Positions 8,045 through 18,203 of a stretch of 64,000 nt of DNA are shown here, piece by piece. Below the pieces are notes generated by a model. It ran no database searches and was not told the DNA's origin. It worked only from the letters and a program-made list of their open reading frames with translations. Source of the DNA: Pseudomonadota bacterium (GTDB lineage: Bacteria > Pseudomonadota > Gammaproteobacteria > Xanthomonadales > SZUA-38); assembly GCA_039033415.1 (NCBI GenBank), contig JBCCCR010000028.1:1-64000 (forward strand), in the 5' to 3' direction. Each line of letters opens with the position of its first letter. The first letter of the stretch is position 1. Made by a program: the position numbers and the translations under genes.

Positions 8045-11000
8045 GGCGCAGAATATGGCATGGGGGCGGCGGGTGTGCAAGGGATGGTTGGCGATTGGGC
8101 GGCAAAGTGGCCGCAGACCAGCGCCTGGCGGAGCGCCGCGTCCGGCTGACCCGCCGCGAGCGACTGAAGCTCTCCGGCAACCAGCGCCGCCACCGCTTCA
8201 CCGTCGACAAACGCCAGGCGGTTGCCCGCCACCGCCGGCACGCGGCGAAACGCGCTGAACAGCCGCCCGGTCAGGTTGAGCGGATCGCAGGCGGAGATCA
8301 CGACCGGCGTCTGCTGATTGCTGCGTCGCGCATCCCCGAGCGCCGTTACCGCTTCCGGCAGCGCAAACTGCTCTCCGGCCACGCCGTCGACAAAACGACC
8401 GCCAGCAATTTCTTCACTTTGCTCCAGGCGTCGCAGCACGTAGTGCAGGTCACGCCACGGCGGCAACTCCGGGCGGCCACGCGCCAGCGCCCGAAAAACA
8501 ACGCCGAAGCGGTTGAGCAACGCCCGTGCCGCATACTCAGCCCGCTGCCAGCGTTCGTCAGACGCATTACCCGGCGGTGGCAGCAGCACCCAGCGGCCGG
8601 CCTCAGCCAGGCCCGCCACCGGCAGGCCGCCCTGGCGGTGACGCTCGCGGCGCGTGCGCTCACGCTGCGACAGGGAGAGATAGCGGGCACCCTGAAAGCA
8701 GTCCGAGGTCACCAGACCTCGAGCCACCAGCTCCGCCAGCGCCGACTCGATGCTGGCATCCGCGAGCTTCGTCACCGGCCCGAGCTCGTCAGCGAAACTC
8801 GCCCCACGCTGCAGTAGCGCCTCCGACACCTTGCGGGCAGGTACCGACAGGTCAGCAAATCCCTCGCAGGCTGCGGCCTCTTGGCCGGCATCTGGATCAC
8901 CGGCGACCCGATTGAGCGTCAGTCCACCTTCCTGACCGTCCGGCAGCGCGCTCCGCCAAAAGCGCGCCGCTGAGCGTTTGACCAGCGCAACGGGCGTGGA
9001 CTGCCCGATGCCGATTGCCTCAGCGCCCGGGCTCAAGCGGAGCCACGTAAATTTGCCGTTACGCGATAGATCGTCCAACCATTCACTGCGATAACTTTGA
9101 AGCCGCGCCTCCAGGATCTTCTCCAGCTCCCGAGCGGGCGCGGCGCAGCCCTCCAGGCGGCCCAGCACCCGATCCAGCGCGCCGGCGCCCCGTCCGTCAG
9201 GCTCAGCCAGCTCGTGCCAGCTCAACAGGAACCGCGTAAAGGTGGCCATGTTGACCGGCCGAATCCTCCCGCGGCGGTTGCTCAGGCTATATTTATGAAT
9301 ACGGGCCAGCAGGCGGCGATTGCACCACAGCGCCTCGTCACCCAGAAAACGACCCCGTATCGCAATGCCCTCCTGCTCCAGAGCGGCCAGCGCCAGCGTG
9401 ACCTGCCCCGCATCCCAGCCCAGGCGCCGGGCAAGCTCCGGCTCACCGATCGGACCGGACAGCTCCAGCACGCTGCGCAGCAGTTCCACCCGTGCGCTAT
9501 CGGGGTCGGGGAGCTCGCCCAGAGGTTGGAGCTCTGCGGAGGTGTGACCGTAGGCCGCCATCGCCTCCGCCAGCCGTTCGCGAGCGACCCACAGGCGCCG
9601 CTCGCCGATCGTCAGCACCACAGCGCGTTCGGCCTGCCGCAATCCTTTGACCCAGACCTCGCCGCCGACGGCGTCCAGCAGCACTTCGTCCAGCAGCCCA
9701 CCCACCATCAGGAGGTCGTGAAGCTCGTCCGTATCGCGCACCGGCGGCTGCACCTCCTCCAGCACACGCGCAATGGCTTTCGGGTCCAGCCGGTTCAGAT
9801 TCGCGGCGTCTTCAACCGTTAGGTCCGGCCGCGTCCGCACCGACCGGGTTCGGCGGTTTTCCGCATCGCCGTCGTCCAGGAACGCATAGGGTTTGGCGTT
9901 GAGGACGGCTTCGGTGAGCGGCGAGGGATGCACCAGTTCGCGGCTCTCCACTTTGACTTCCCCACTGCCGATGCGGCGCAGCAGCGCCTCGAGGGCGTCG
10001 ATGTCCATCAGATCGGTCAGGCAATCTTCCAGCGTCTGCGCCACCAGCGGGTGGTCGGGCACTTCCCGTGAGCCGGCGAGGTTCTCGGCGCAGGCCAGCT
10101 GATCGGGAAACACGACCGCCATCAGATCTTCAGCGTCCGAGCGCTGAAACTGGGGCGGACGTTTCTTGCCACCGATCATGCGCTTGACCGCCAGCGCGAT
10201 GCAGGCGTTCCAGCGCCAGTGGGTTGGAAACATCGGCGCGTCGAGCAGCGCCTGGATCAGCACGTCCCGCACCGTCTCCGGTTTCAGGTAGCCCATCACC
10301 TCATCCATAGCGAAGCTGTGGGTTGGTCCCAGCGACAGGATCAGCGCATCTTCCACCGCAGAGGCCTGCAGCTCGAAATTGAACTTGCGGCAGAACCGCT
10401 TCCGCAGCGCCAGCCCGAGCGCCCGGTTGAGCCTTGAGCCGTACGTTGAGTGAATCACCAGGTGCATGTCACCCACCTCGTCGAAAAACCGCTCGACCAT
10501 TACCGTCTGATGATTCGGCAGGACCCCCAGGGCCGCGTACGCTTTATCCAGGTAAACCGTGAGTTGATCAGCCGCCGGTTCGCCGAGACCCGCGGCATCC
10601 ATCAGCCAGCGTTTGAGACCCCGCGGGTCGTCCGCCCCCAGGAGCCGGTTTGCCCGAACGCGCAGCTCGGACATCGCCTCGGACAGCTCGTCCGTGCGCC
10701 CCGGGGCCTCCCCGAACCAGAACGGCAGGGAAGGCGGCAGCCCGTGGGCGTCTTCCACAAAAACCTTCCCGGTCTCGACCTTGAGAATCCGGTAAGACGT
10801 GTTGCCCAGCTGGAAAATGTCACCCGGCACGCTCTCGAACGCAAAATCTTCGTTGAGCGTACCCACCGGGATATCCGCGGGGCGAAGCACTACCTGGTAA
10901 TCGAACAGATCGGGGATCGTACCGGCGTTGGTCAGCGCGGTGAGCCGGGCGCCTCGCCGAGGTCGAAGGACCCCGTGAACCCGGTCATAGTGCAGGTAGG

Positions 11001-12375
11001 CTCCACGGCGCCCGCGCAGGGTGGAATAGCCGTCTGCCAGCATGACCAGCACCTGCTCAAACTCCTGCCGGGTTAAGTCAGCGTAGCTGCGGCAGGCGGT
11101 AAGCTGTCGAAACAGCGCGTCCGCCTGCCACTCGCGCCCGGCGACCTCCGCGACGATGTGCTGGGCCAGCACGTCCAGCGGCTTAGAGGGGATGCGGATG
11201 CGGTCCAGCTGGCCGGCGGCGACGCTCCTCAGCAGCACCGTACACTCGGCAAGGTCATCGAGAGACACCGGCACCAGCAGGCCCTTGGGCGTTGCGCCGA
11301 CCGCATGGCCGGAGCGCCCCACCCGCTGGACAAACGCGGCGATCGAACCGGGGCTGGACAGCTGGCAGACGAGGTCAACATCTCCGATATCAATCCCCAG
11401 CTCCAGCGAGGCGGTGGCAACCACCGCTTTCAGCCGACCCGCCTTCAGACGCTGCTCAGCCTTGTGCCGATGCTCCTTGGCCAGCGAACCGTGATGCGCC
11501 ATCACCAGCTCTTCGCCGACCCGCTCAGCGAGATGCCGGGTGGCGCGCTCCGCCAGGCGCCGCGTGTTCACAAAGATCAGCGTCGTGCTGTGCTCAGCGA
11601 TCAGCTGAGCCAGATGGTCATAAACCTCCTCCCACACCTCGTTGGACATGATGGCGGTCAGGGGCGACGGTGGCACCCAGAGGCTCAAGTCCCGCCGCCG
11701 CTGGTGGCCGGCGTCCACCACCGCGCAGGGCCGACCATGACAGAGAAAGGCGGTCATTGCGTCGATCGGTTTCTGCGTCGCCGAAAGCCCAACCCTCACC
11801 GGCGGCTGGTCGGTCAGCGCCTCAAGCCGCGCCAGGGACAGCAGCAGGTGCGCGCCGCGTTTTGAGCCAGCCAGCGCGTGGATCTCGTCCACAATCACCT
11901 GACGGACGCCGCCGAGCATGCGCCGGCCCGCCTCGCTGGTCAGAAGGATAAACAACGATTCGGGGGTGGTGACCAGGATGTGCGGCGGCCGGCGCTTCAT
12001 TTTTTCGCGTTCCGCCGCCGGCGTATCACCGGTGCGAACCGCGGCGGTGACCGGCTCGCCCAACACCAGGCGCTCGCTGATGGCCGCCAGCGGCGCCTCC
12101 AGGTTGATCTGGATGTCTCCCGACAGCGCCTTCAGGGGTGACACGTAAAGCACCTGGACTCCCTCGCGAAGATCGCCGGCCTGGGAACGCTGGGCGAGAT
12201 CGTCGATGCAGGCCAGGAACGCGGCGAGCGTTTTCCCGGAACCGGTAGGGGCTGCGATCAGCACATTCTGCTGCTGCTTGATCAGCGGCCACGCCTGCGC
12301 CTGGGCTGGGGTCGGACGCTGATAGGTGTCCTCGAACCAGGCTTGAACCTGCGGATGGAATTGCCGCCACTCCAT
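8041..12375 (-). CDS. lhr: Lhr-family ATP-dependent helicase (full-length form)
   Basis: A superfamily 2 DEAD/DEAH-like helicase of 1,444 residues, close to E. coli Lhr (about 1,538). Visible motifs are the Walker A AAPTGSGKTLAAFL (residues 41-54), DEIH in VIVDEIHALAGSKRG, GLSATQ (motif III), and motif VI QRVGRSGH. The helicase core is followed by the Lhr winged-helix/beta-barrel region and a long C-terminal half with further winged-helix-like segments (SNRRGRIRPVNMATFTRFLL), found in the long bacterial Lhr class. Lhr proteins translocate on DNA and act in genome repair. I start at ATG 12375; a TTG lies one codon upstream. The stop overlaps the arginine leader peptide start. Confidence 0.95.
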   Translation of the reverse strand: MEWRQFHPQVQAWFEDTYQRPTPAQAQAWPLIKQQQNVLIAAPTGSGKTLAAFLACIDDLAQRSQAGDLREGVQVLYVSPLKALSGDIQINLEAPLAAISERLVLGEPVTAAVRTGDTPAAEREKMKRRPPHILVTTPESLFILLTSEAGRRMLGGVRQVIVDEIHALAGSKRGAHLLLSLARLEALTDQPPVRVGLSATQKPIDAMTAFLCHGRPCAVVDAGHQRRRDLSLWVPPSPLTAIMSNEVWEEVYDHLAQLIAEHSTTLIFVNTRRLAERATRHLAERVGEELVMAHHGSLAKEHRHKAEQRLKAGRLKAVVATASLELGIDIGDVDLVCQLSSPGSIAAFVQRVGRSGHAVGATPKGLLVPVSLDDLAECTVLLRSVAAGQLDRIRIPSKPLDVLAQHIVAEVAGREWQADALFRQLTACRSYADLTRQEFEQVLVMLADGYSTLRGRRGAYLHYDRVHGVLRPRRGARLTALTNAGTIPDLFDYQVVLRPADIPVGTLNEDFAFESVPGDIFQLGNTSYRILKVETGKVFVEDAHGLPPSLPFWFGEAPGRTDELSEAMSELRVRANRLLGADDPRGLKRWLMDAAGLGEPAADQLTVYLDKAYAALGVLPNHQTVMVERFFDEVGDMHLVIHSTYGSRLNRALGLALRKRFCRKFNFELQASAVEDALILSLGPTHSFAMDEVMGYLKPETVRDVLIQALLDAPMFPTHWRWNACIALAVKRMIGGKKRPPQFQRSDAEDLMAVVFPDQLACAENLAGSREVPDHPLVAQTLEDCLTDLMDIDALEALLRRIGSGEVKVESRELVHPSPLTEAVLNAKPYAFLDDGDAENRRTRSVRTRPDLTVEDAANLNRLDPKAIARVLEEVQPPVRDTDELHDLLMVGGLLDEVLLDAVGGEVWVKGLRQAERAVVLTIGERRLWVARERLAEAMAAYGHTSAELQPLGELPDPDSARVELLRSVLELSGPIGEPELARRLGWDAGQVTLALAALEQEGIAIRGRFLGDEALWCNRRLLARIHKYSLSNRRGRIRPVNMATFTRFLLSWHELAEPDGRGAGALDRVLGRLEGCAAPARELEKILEARLQSYRSEWLDDLSRNGKFTWLRLSPGAEAIGIGQSTPVALVKRSAARFWRSALPDGQEGGLTLNRVAGDPDAGQEAAACEGFADLSVPARKVSEALLQRGASFADELGPVTKLADASIESALAELVARGLVTSDCFQGARYLSLSQRERTRRERHRQGGLPVAGLAEAGRWVLLPPPGNASDERWQRAEYAARALLNRFGVVFRALARGRPELPPWRDLHYVLRRLEQSEEIAGGRFVDGVAGEQFALPEAVTALGDARRSNQQTPVVISACDPLNLTGRLFSAFRRVPAVAGNRLAFVDGEAVAALVAGELQSLAAGQPDAALRQALVCGHFAAQSPTIPCTPAAPMPYSAP
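8052..8080 (-). promoter_or_regulatory. Candidate arginine operon promoter
   Basis: Inside the 3' end of lhr, minus-strand TTGCAC (8075-8080), 17 nt, then CATATT (8052-8057), a weak sigma-70-like pair. The predicted start falls at about 8044-8046, on or beside the leader peptide ATG. No palindrome resembling an ArgR box was found around it. The hexamers match consensus at only 3/6 and 4/6 positions, so this is tentative. Confidence 0.35.
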
Positions 12376-12450
12376 CAAGCAGGTGTATCACGCCGTATTC
12401 TCAAATCCTGAGAATAGGACGCACCCCGCCGGCCTGGTTTGTGGAAAAGA

Positions 12451-12987
12451 TCAGTCGATCAAAGATTTGTGCATCGGCGCGAGGCGCAGCTTCTCACCGT
12501 TTGGCATGGCGTGCTCGAGCGTCATCGCCCCCCGGTAACCGTGGCTGCGATACAGGCGCACACCGGGCATGGTCGCCCCGGTCTCAAGGGTCTTGAAGCC
12601 CGCAGCCCGCGCCTGCTCTTCGCAGTGCGCCAGCAGCCTGCTGGCCAGGCCCTGCCGAGCCTTGTCCGGCTCGACAAAAAAAGCTCTCAGGTGAGCCGCT
12701 TCGCGGGACGGGTCCAGGCGACGCTCGCCGCTGAGGGCGCGGCCTTTGAGCGAGGTTTCCCTCGCGCTCCAGCCGCCGCAGGCGGCGATCTTCCCATCGA
12801 CTTCCAGCACGTAGTAGGTGCCGTCATCGATCAACATTTCATCTAGAGCCAGCACCGAATCGAGTGCACCTTCGAGCTGTTGCGGGGAATAATCATCACT
12901 GGCAAGCGCCAGGGTGGCACGACGGATCAGGTCGTTGATGGCCGGCTGATCTTCGGGCCGAGCCGGGCGAATCGCATTGGCGGCCAT
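12451..12987 (-). CDS. GNAT-family N-acetyltransferase
   Basis: A 178-residue protein with the single-domain GNAT fold: an N-terminal IRPARPEDQPAINDLIRRA helix, then YVLEVDGKIAACGGW. The acetyl-CoA site follows in LRAFFVEPDKARQGLASRLL (the R/Q-x-x-G-x-A region), and the C-terminal block VRLYRSHGYRG completes it. The substrate cannot be told from sequence. It lies 75 bp upstream of lhr on the same strand and about 44 bp after the Nudix gene, so it may be co-transcribed with either. No strong ribosome-binding site is evident. Confidence 0.85.
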   Translation of the reverse strand: MAANAIRPARPEDQPAINDLIRRATLALASDDYSPQQLEGALDSVLALDEMLIDDGTYYVLEVDGKIAACGGWSARETSLKGRALSGERRLDPSREAAHLRAFFVEPDKARQGLASRLLAHCEEQARAAGFKTLETGATMPGVRLYRSHGYRGAMTLEHAMPNGEKLRLAPMHKSLID

Positions 12988-13031
12988 AGCTTGAGGTTAC
13001 TAAGGTGACTGACGCTGTCGGTCAGTGTACT

Positions 13032-13550
13032 TCAGACCAGCTCAATAGCGTGATCGACCATGCTGTCATCGTCGAAGATGTAGCGGGCGAGGAACGGCTT
13101 TTCCTCCAGCATCAGCGGCAGCCAAAGCCGATCGTCTTCCCACATCTCGTCGAAGGGAATTTGATCGACCGGAAACCACAGCGGCAGCGCCTCGTCGGTC
13201 TCGGTCACCTCTCCCTCGTAGCTATCGCTCCGATAAACCCAGACGTGAATCGAGTAGCCGTCCACAAACTGAAACAGATGCTGGCCACAGTAGCGCGGCG
13301 CCAGCGGCGTGATGCAGAGCTCTTCCTGGCACTCTCTTACCGCGCAGGCTTCCGGGGTTTCCCCCGGATCCAGCTTGCCGCCGGGCCCGTTGATCTTCCC
13401 GGCGCCCAGCCCGCGCTTTTTGCGAATCAGCAGAATCTCGCCATCGCGCACGACGAACAGCAGCGTGGCCAGATCCTTTGCCTGCCATCGCGACCAGTCG
13501 ATCTGATCGACCAGGCGCGCCGTCGCCGGATCGCTGACAAAATCTGACAT
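13032..13550 (-). CDS. MTH1-like Nudix hydrolase (8-oxo-dGTP diphosphatase type)
   Basis: A 172-residue Nudix enzyme with a full Nudix box starting [20 protein letters not shown] (G-x5-E-x7-REUxEE). It looks more like eukaryotic MTH1/NUDT1 than E. coli MutT. The stretch [20 protein letters not shown] matches the MTH1 segment before its box, and [19 protein letters not shown] retains MTH1 Trp117, Asp119 and Asp120, which read 8-oxopurine bases. The likely role is cleaning oxidised purine triphosphates from the nucleotide pool. Its start overlaps the tyrS stop by one base (TGATG). Confidence 0.87.
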   Translation of the reverse strand: MSDFVSDPATARLVDQIDWSRWQAKDLATLLFVVRDGEILLIRKKRGLGAGKINGPGGKLDPGETPEACAVRECQEELCITPLAPRYCGQHLFQFVDGYSIHVWVYRSDSYEGEVTETDEALPLWFPVDQIPFDEMWEDDRLWLPLMLEEKPFLARYIFDDDSMVDHAIELV

Positions 13551-14752
13551 CAGCTGATGGTCACCTTGGCAAAGCGGCGCTTGCCCACCTGCAGCACGAG
13601 CTCTGTTCCCTGGGCAAGCTGCAGCTTCGGATCGCTGACGCGCTCCTGATCGATACGCACCGCGCCCTGCTTCAGCATCCGGTGTGCTTCGGAGGTGCTT
13701 GCGGTCAGGCCAGCCTCCTTCAGCAGCATCGGCAGGCCAATCTGCCCGCCTTCCACCGCCGCCACCGTCACCTCCGGCAGTTCGTCGGGGAGCCGATCCT
13801 TCTGGAAGCGGGCGATAAACTCCTGCTGCGCTGCTTCACCGGCGGACGGACCGTGAAACCGGTCGACCAGCTCCCGGGCGAGCTGAAACTTGATATCCCG
13901 AGGATTGACCCCCGCTTCGACCGCCTGGCGGTGCGCCGCAATCTCCTCATTGCTGGCGAAGCTCACCAGCTCGAAGTAGCGCCACATCAGGGTGTCGGAG
14001 ATGGACATGACCTTGCCGAAGATCTCCCCGGCCGACTCGTCGATACCGATGTAGTTGTCCAGCGACTTGGACATCTTTTGCACCCCGTCCAGCCCCTCCA
14101 AGAGCGGCACGGTCAGGATGATCTGCGGCGGCTGGTCATGCTGCTGCTGAAGCGTTCGGCCGACCAGCAGGTTGAACTTCTGGTCGGTTCCGCCCATTTC
14201 AACGTCCGTCTTCAGCGCAACCGAGTCATACCCCTGAGCCAGCGGGTAGAGAAACTCATGAATGGAGATCGGCTGTTCAGCCTTGAAGCGCTTGCTGAAG
14301 TCATCGCGCTCTAACATGCGGGCGACGGTGTAGCGGGAAGCGAGCCGGATCATGTCGGTGGCGTCCATCTTGCCCAGCCACTCGGAGTTGAAGCGCACCT
14401 CGGTCTGTTCTTTATCCAGGATCTTAAAGACCTGCTCAGCGTAGGTGTCAGCGTTCGCCTTGATCTGTTCGGGCGACAGCGGCGGTCGGGTTGCGTTGCG
14501 TCCGCTGGGATCGCCGATCATCGCGGTGAAATCTCCGATCAGAAAAATCACCGTATGCCCCAGCTCCTGGAACTGGCGCATCTTGTTCATGATGACCGTG
14601 TGGCCGAGGTGCAGGTCAGGCGCCGTCGGATCAAAGCCGACCTTCACCCTCAGCGGTCGCCCGAGCTTCAGCCGCTCCACCAGTTCGTCTCGTTTGATCA
14701 GCTCGTCGGCGCCGCGTTCCAGCACGGCGAGAGCCTGGTTGATGTCTTCCAT
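13550..14752 (-). CDS. tyrS: Tyrosyl-tRNA synthetase
   Basis: Charges tRNA-Tyr. A 400-residue class I synthetase with the HIGH-type motif HLGHT and the KMSKS loop ([14 protein letters not shown]). A C-terminal S4 RNA-binding domain ([19 protein letters not shown]) completes it. The motif variants and length match the TyrZ-like second bacterial TyrRS branch common in gammaproteobacteria rather than the E. coli TyrS branch (which has KFGKT). The 152-bp region up to the divergent DUF2007 gene shows no T-box or other leader structure that I can recognise. Confidence 0.95.
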   Translation of the reverse strand: MEDINQALAVLERGADELIKRDELVERLKLGRPLRVKVGFDPTAPDLHLGHTVIMNKMRQFQELGHTVIFLIGDFTAMIGDPSGRNATRPPLSPEQIKANADTYAEQVFKILDKEQTEVRFNSEWLGKMDATDMIRLASRYTVARMLERDDFSKRFKAEQPISIHEFLYPLAQGYDSVALKTDVEMGGTDQKFNLLVGRTLQQQHDQPPQIILTVPLLEGLDGVQKMSKSLDNYIGIDESAGEIFGKVMSISDTLMWRYFELVSFASNEEIAAHRQAVEAGVNPRDIKFQLARELVDRFHGPSAGEAAQQEFIARFQKDRLPDELPEVTVAAVEGGQIGLPMLLKEAGLTASTSEAHRMLKQGAVRIDQERVSDPKLQLAQGTELVLQVGKRRFAKVTIS

Positions 14753-14904
14753 GATTTGAGCCGCCGCGCGGCGCCAATGAAAGCAGCGAACGATAGCGGA
14801 TTTGTGACAGCCAGGGAACCGGCTGTCGGTCTAAGCGCGACGATGGCGTCAGCCAGCCCGAGCCGCTATCCTGCGTGGCGAGCCGTTGCCCAACCGGAGC
14901 CCGC

Positions 14905-15180
14905 ATGAAAGTTGTCTATCACGCTGAGAACATCATCGACGCGAACCTGGTGAAATCGCTTCTGGACAACGCCAGCATCCTGGCGTTCGTCAACGGTGAA
15001 TTTCTCGCGGGGGCCATCGGCGACGTGCCGGCATCCGGACTCATCACCGTTTCGGTGGCTGACAGCCACGAGGCCGAGGCGCGAAAGGTGGTTGCTGAAT
15101 TCGAAGCCGAAAGGCGGGACATCGCGGACGAAAACGATGCCGGGGCCCTTCGCGGCTTTCCCGGGCTCGCCGCCGACTGA
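14905..15180 (+). CDS. DUF2007-domain small protein
   Basis: A 91-residue protein whose first 68 residues (MKVVYHAENIIDANLVKSLL, then a GLITVSVADSHEAEARKVV motif) match the DUF2007 family, often labelled putative signal-transducing protein. The function is unknown. The ATG at 14905 is chosen because GGAG ends 5 nt upstream; a longer reading frame from 14875 lacks such a site. It is divergent from tyrS and convergent with gcvPA. Confidence 0.8.
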   Translation: MKVVYHAENIIDANLVKSLLDNASILAFVNGEFLAGAIGDVPASGLITVSVADSHEAEARKVVAEFEAERRDIADENDAGALRGFPGLAAD

Positions 15181-15189
15181 GCTCGCCTA

Positions 15190-15210
15190 CCGCCTGAACC
15201 GCGGGCTCAG
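15190..15210. terminator. Hairpin between convergent DUF2007 and gcvPA genes
   Basis: GCCTGA and TCAGGC form a 6-bp stem around a 9-nt loop exactly at the gcvPA stop codon, in a 26-bp convergent intergenic space. There is no T-run on either side, so termination is only a possibility. Confidence 0.3.
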
Positions 15211-16565
15211 GCCGCCAGCACCTCGCGCATGGCCGCCACAAAACCGTCGATGTCCGCCGCCGTTTTGGTTTCCGTTGCGCAGACCAGCAGGTCGTTCTCG
15301 TGCCCTCCGCCAACCGACGAAAGATCAAACCCCGGCAGCACCCGCCGCTCGGCCATCGCCTCGATCACGGACTTGGCAGTCCGGGGCAACCGCAGTGCAC
15401 ATTCGTGAAAGTAAACACCGCTGTAGCATTGACTGATGCCTTCGATGGCGGTCAGCCCCGCAACCAGACGCTGGGTGTTTTGGTGACTCGCCGCGGCCAC
15501 TTTCTCCAGCCCGGAAGCGCCGAGCAAAGACATATAGATGGTGGCCGCTGTGACCAGCAGCCCCTGGTTCGTGCAGATGTTCGAGGTGGCCTTGGCCCGG
15601 CGAATGTGCTGCTCCCGCGCCTGCAGAGTCAACGCAAACCCGGGCTTGCCGTCGAGGTCGGTGGTCCGTCCAACCAGGCGGCCCGGCATCTGGCGCACCA
15701 GCGCCTGGCGGCAACAGAGAAACCCAAAATACGGGCCGCCGGATGACAGCGGCACGCCCAGTGGCTGACCTTCGCCGCAGGCGATATCCACACCGTTCTC
15801 ACCCCACTGCCCCGGTGGCTTCAGCACCGCCATCGCCATCGGGTTGACCACCGCAATGGTCAGCGCCCCGGTAGCCGCGGCGGCGTTGGTCAGCGCGTCG
15901 ACGTCTTCCAGCACGCCAAAGAAATTCGGTTGAGGGATCACCACCGCAGCGATGTCCTCGTCAGCCAGCGACACCAGAGCCTCGACATCAGTCTGGCCGG
16001 TTGCCGGGTCCATCGGCAGCGTTTCGATGGTAATTTTCTGGGCTGAAACCAGATTGGTGAGCACCTGACGATAAATCGGATGCACCGTCTCCGGCACCAG
16101 CACCCGGCGCGACTTCGACTTGCGATTGGCTCGCAGGGCCATCAGCACCGCCTCGGCCAGGCCTGAGGCGCCGTCGTACAGCGAAGCGTTCGACACCTCC
16201 ATGGCCATCAGCGCCGCCATCATAGACTGGTACTCATAGATGACCTGGAGCGTGCCCTGGCTGGCTTCCGCCTGGTACGGCGTGTAAGCGCTATAAAACT
16301 CGCCGCGCGTGGTGATCTCCCAAACCGCCGCGGGAATGTGGTGCTCGTAGGCGCCGGCGCCGGCAAAACACGCAACCCCGGCGTCCTTCTCCGCCAGCGC
16401 CCGCATGTGTCGCGAAACCGCCATCTCCGACATGCCGTCGTCGATCGCCAGGCCCTCGATGCGCAGGGCGTCAGGGATTTCGTCGAACAGCTGATCGATG
16501 CTGTCAACCTTGATGGTGCTGAGCATCTGCTCAACGTCGCTGTCGGTATGTGGAATGAATGGCAT
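15207..16565 (-). CDS. gcvPA: Glycine dehydrogenase (decarboxylating) subunit 1
   Basis: The N-terminal half of the P-protein of the glycine cleavage system in organisms with a split enzyme; 452 residues is the normal subunit 1 length. Recognisable blocks are the start [18 protein letters not shown], the SPYQAE-like [20 protein letters not shown], and [19 protein letters not shown]. The PLP-binding lysine is on subunit 2 (gcvPB), which is not found anywhere in this window. The gene follows gcvT and gcvH on the same strand, 83 bp after gcvH. Confidence 0.94.
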   Translation of the reverse strand: MPFIPHTDSDVEQMLSTIKVDSIDQLFDEIPDALRIEGLAIDDGMSEMAVSRHMRALAEKDAGVACFAGAGAYEHHIPAAVWEITTRGEFYSAYTPYQAEASQGTLQVIYEYQSMMAALMAMEVSNASLYDGASGLAEAVLMALRANRKSKSRRVLVPETVHPIYRQVLTNLVSAQKITIETLPMDPATGQTDVEALVSLADEDIAAVVIPQPNFFGVLEDVDALTNAAAATGALTIAVVNPMAMAVLKPPGQWGENGVDIACGEGQPLGVPLSSGGPYFGFLCCRQALVRQMPGRLVGRTTDLDGKPGFALTLQAREQHIRRAKATSNICTNQGLLVTAATIYMSLLGASGLEKVAAASHQNTQRLVAGLTAIEGISQCYSGVYFHECALRLPRTAKSVIEAMAERRVLPGFDLSSVGGGHENDLLVCATETKTAADIDGFVAAMREVLAA

Positions 16566-16648
16566 GGTTTTTATGGGTCGTCGGTCAATGCCATCGGAGC
16601 CAGGGGGAGTTTTTGCTCTCCTCGCCGACTCGCAACAGCAGGCGGTTC

Positions 16649-17044
16649 CTAATCGTCTTCGTCAGCGATCGACTTCTGGTAGGCCTCGGCATCCAGCAGC
16701 TGACCCAGTTCGCTATCGTCGCTCGCGCGCACGGTAAACAACCAACCGTCGTCATAAGGTGATTCGTTGACGGTTTCCGGTGAATCGGCCAGAGACTCGT
16801 TCACCTCGACAATTTCACCGCTGACCGGCGCGTAAACGTCGGACGCCGCCTTGACCGATTCGACCACCGCGCAGGCGTCTTCGCGGAGGATGTCGTCACC
16901 GGACTCCGGCAGCTCTACGTAAACAAGGTCACCCAGCAGGTTTTGCGCATGATCGGAGATGCCGATCCGCAGGAGGCCGTCTTCCTCAACTCGCACCCAC
17001 TCGTGGGAGGCCATGAATTTCAGGTCGCCCGGGATATCGCTCAT
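16649..17044 (-). CDS. gcvH: Glycine cleavage system H protein
   Basis: A 131-residue lipoyl carrier that shuttles the aminomethyl group between the P, T and L proteins. The lipoylated lysine is Lys65 in the canonical [20 protein letters not shown] context. The C-terminal YDDGWLFTV block is also conserved. It lies 44 bp after gcvT and before gcvPA. No glycine riboswitch was seen in the short upstream spaces. Confidence 0.96.
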   Translation of the reverse strand: MSDIPGDLKFMASHEWVRVEEDGLLRIGISDHAQNLLGDLVYVELPESGDDILREDACAVVESVKAASDVYAPVSGEIVEVNESLADSPETVNESPYDDGWLFTVRASDDSELGQLLDAEAYQKSIADEDD

Positions 17045-17088
17045 GTCATGTTCCTCTGTCTTGTCATGGTTTTTTTGCCGACCAGATT

Positions 17089-18192
17089 CTAGCTGTCGGC
17101 AGCTGAGACAAACGGCGGCTCGACGACGCGCGCCGGCACCTCCCGGCCCCGGATATCGACCGCCACCTGATCACCGGTGGTGACCGGGACGCGGGCCAGC
17201 CCGATCGACTGTTTCAGCGTGGGCGAAAACGTGCCGCTGGTGACCACACCCGCCGTTTCCTCGCTGACCACCGTCTGGCCCTGGCGCAGAACACCACGGC
17301 CCTCGAGCACCAGCCCCACAAGCTTCCGTGGCACGCCCGCTTCGAGCTGAGCTTCCAGCGCCGAGCGCCCTACAAAGCGCCGGTTATCCGACAGATCGAC
17401 GGTCCACTGGAGGCGCGACTCCGCCGGCGTGGTTGTCTCGTCGATGTCCTGGCCGTACAGGCTTAGGCCCGCCTCCAGCCGCAGGGTGTCGCGGGCCCCG
17501 AGCCCGCAGGGCGCCACGCCCGCCTCAAGTAATTGTTCCCACCATCGCGTCGCGGCCGACGCGTCCATCAGCATCTCGTAGCCGTCTTCCCCGGTATAGC
17601 CGGTGCGAGCGATGAACAGCGACTCGCTGTCCCAGGCCCAGAATCGGCCGAGCGCCGACACGGCCCCGCGATCCGCATCATCGAGGAGTCCATGCACAGC
17701 ATCTCGCGCCCGCGGCCCCTGCACCGCCAGCATCGCCAGATCCTCGCGCTCGATGACACTCACCGAGGTGCCCTCAGCCTGAGCTCGAATCCAGGCGAGG
17801 TCTTTTTCCCGGGTCGCCGCGTTGACGACAGCGCGATAGGCGCCGTCAGGTCTGCCGTAGACGATCAGGTCGTCGATAATGCCGCCGTTTTCGGCGAGCA
17901 TGCAGGTGTAGAGGGCTCGGCCGGGCCGCTTGAGCTTGGCCACGTTGTTGGCCAGCAGCTCGGACAGAAAGTCCCGGCAGCCTTCACCCTCAAAGTCGAC
18001 CACGGTCATGTGGGACACGTCGAACAGCCCGGCCTCCTGGCGAACCGCATGATGCTCTTCGACCTGGGATCCGTAGTGGACGGGCAGCGCCCAGCCGCCG
18101 AAGTCGACCATGCGGCCACCTTGGCTTTGGTGCTGCTCAAAAAGAGGCGTGTGGGCGGGCACGGTCCTGTCCACGGGTAAAGGGATCGGCAT
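17089..18192 (-). CDS. gcvT: Glycine cleavage system aminomethyltransferase (T protein)
   Basis: A 367-residue tetrahydrofolate-dependent aminomethyltransferase. Signature blocks are [27 protein letters not shown], and the folate-binding [12 protein letters not shown]. The C-terminal [11 protein letters not shown]-like barrel is present as SIGLARVPV. It begins 11 bp after the HDAC-family gene on the same strand and leads gcvH and gcvPA, so the cluster is probably one transcript starting further upstream. Confidence 0.95.
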   Translation of the reverse strand: MPIPLPVDRTVPAHTPLFEQHQSQGGRMVDFGGWALPVHYGSQVEEHHAVRQEAGLFDVSHMTVVDFEGEGCRDFLSELLANNVAKLKRPGRALYTCMLAENGGIIDDLIVYGRPDGAYRAVVNAATREKDLAWIRAQAEGTSVSVIEREDLAMLAVQGPRARDAVHGLLDDADRGAVSALGRFWAWDSESLFIARTGYTGEDGYEMLMDASAATRWWEQLLEAGVAPCGLGARDTLRLEAGLSLYGQDIDETTTPAESRLQWTVDLSDNRRFVGRSALEAQLEAGVPRKLVGLVLEGRGVLRQGQTVVSEETAGVVTSGTFSPTLKQSIGLARVPVTTGDQVAVDIRGREVPARVVEPPFVSAADS

Positions 18193-18203
18193 GATAACTC
18201 AAG

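Noticed and set aside
7850-8080. ArgR operator upstream of argF'
   Set aside because: No 18-bp imperfect palindrome of the TNTGAAT..ATTCANA type could be found by eye; control appears to be by attenuation instead.
18193-18203. Glycine riboswitch before gcvT
   Set aside because: Only 11 bp separate gcvT from the upstream gene, and no tandem aptamer is visible before the gene run.
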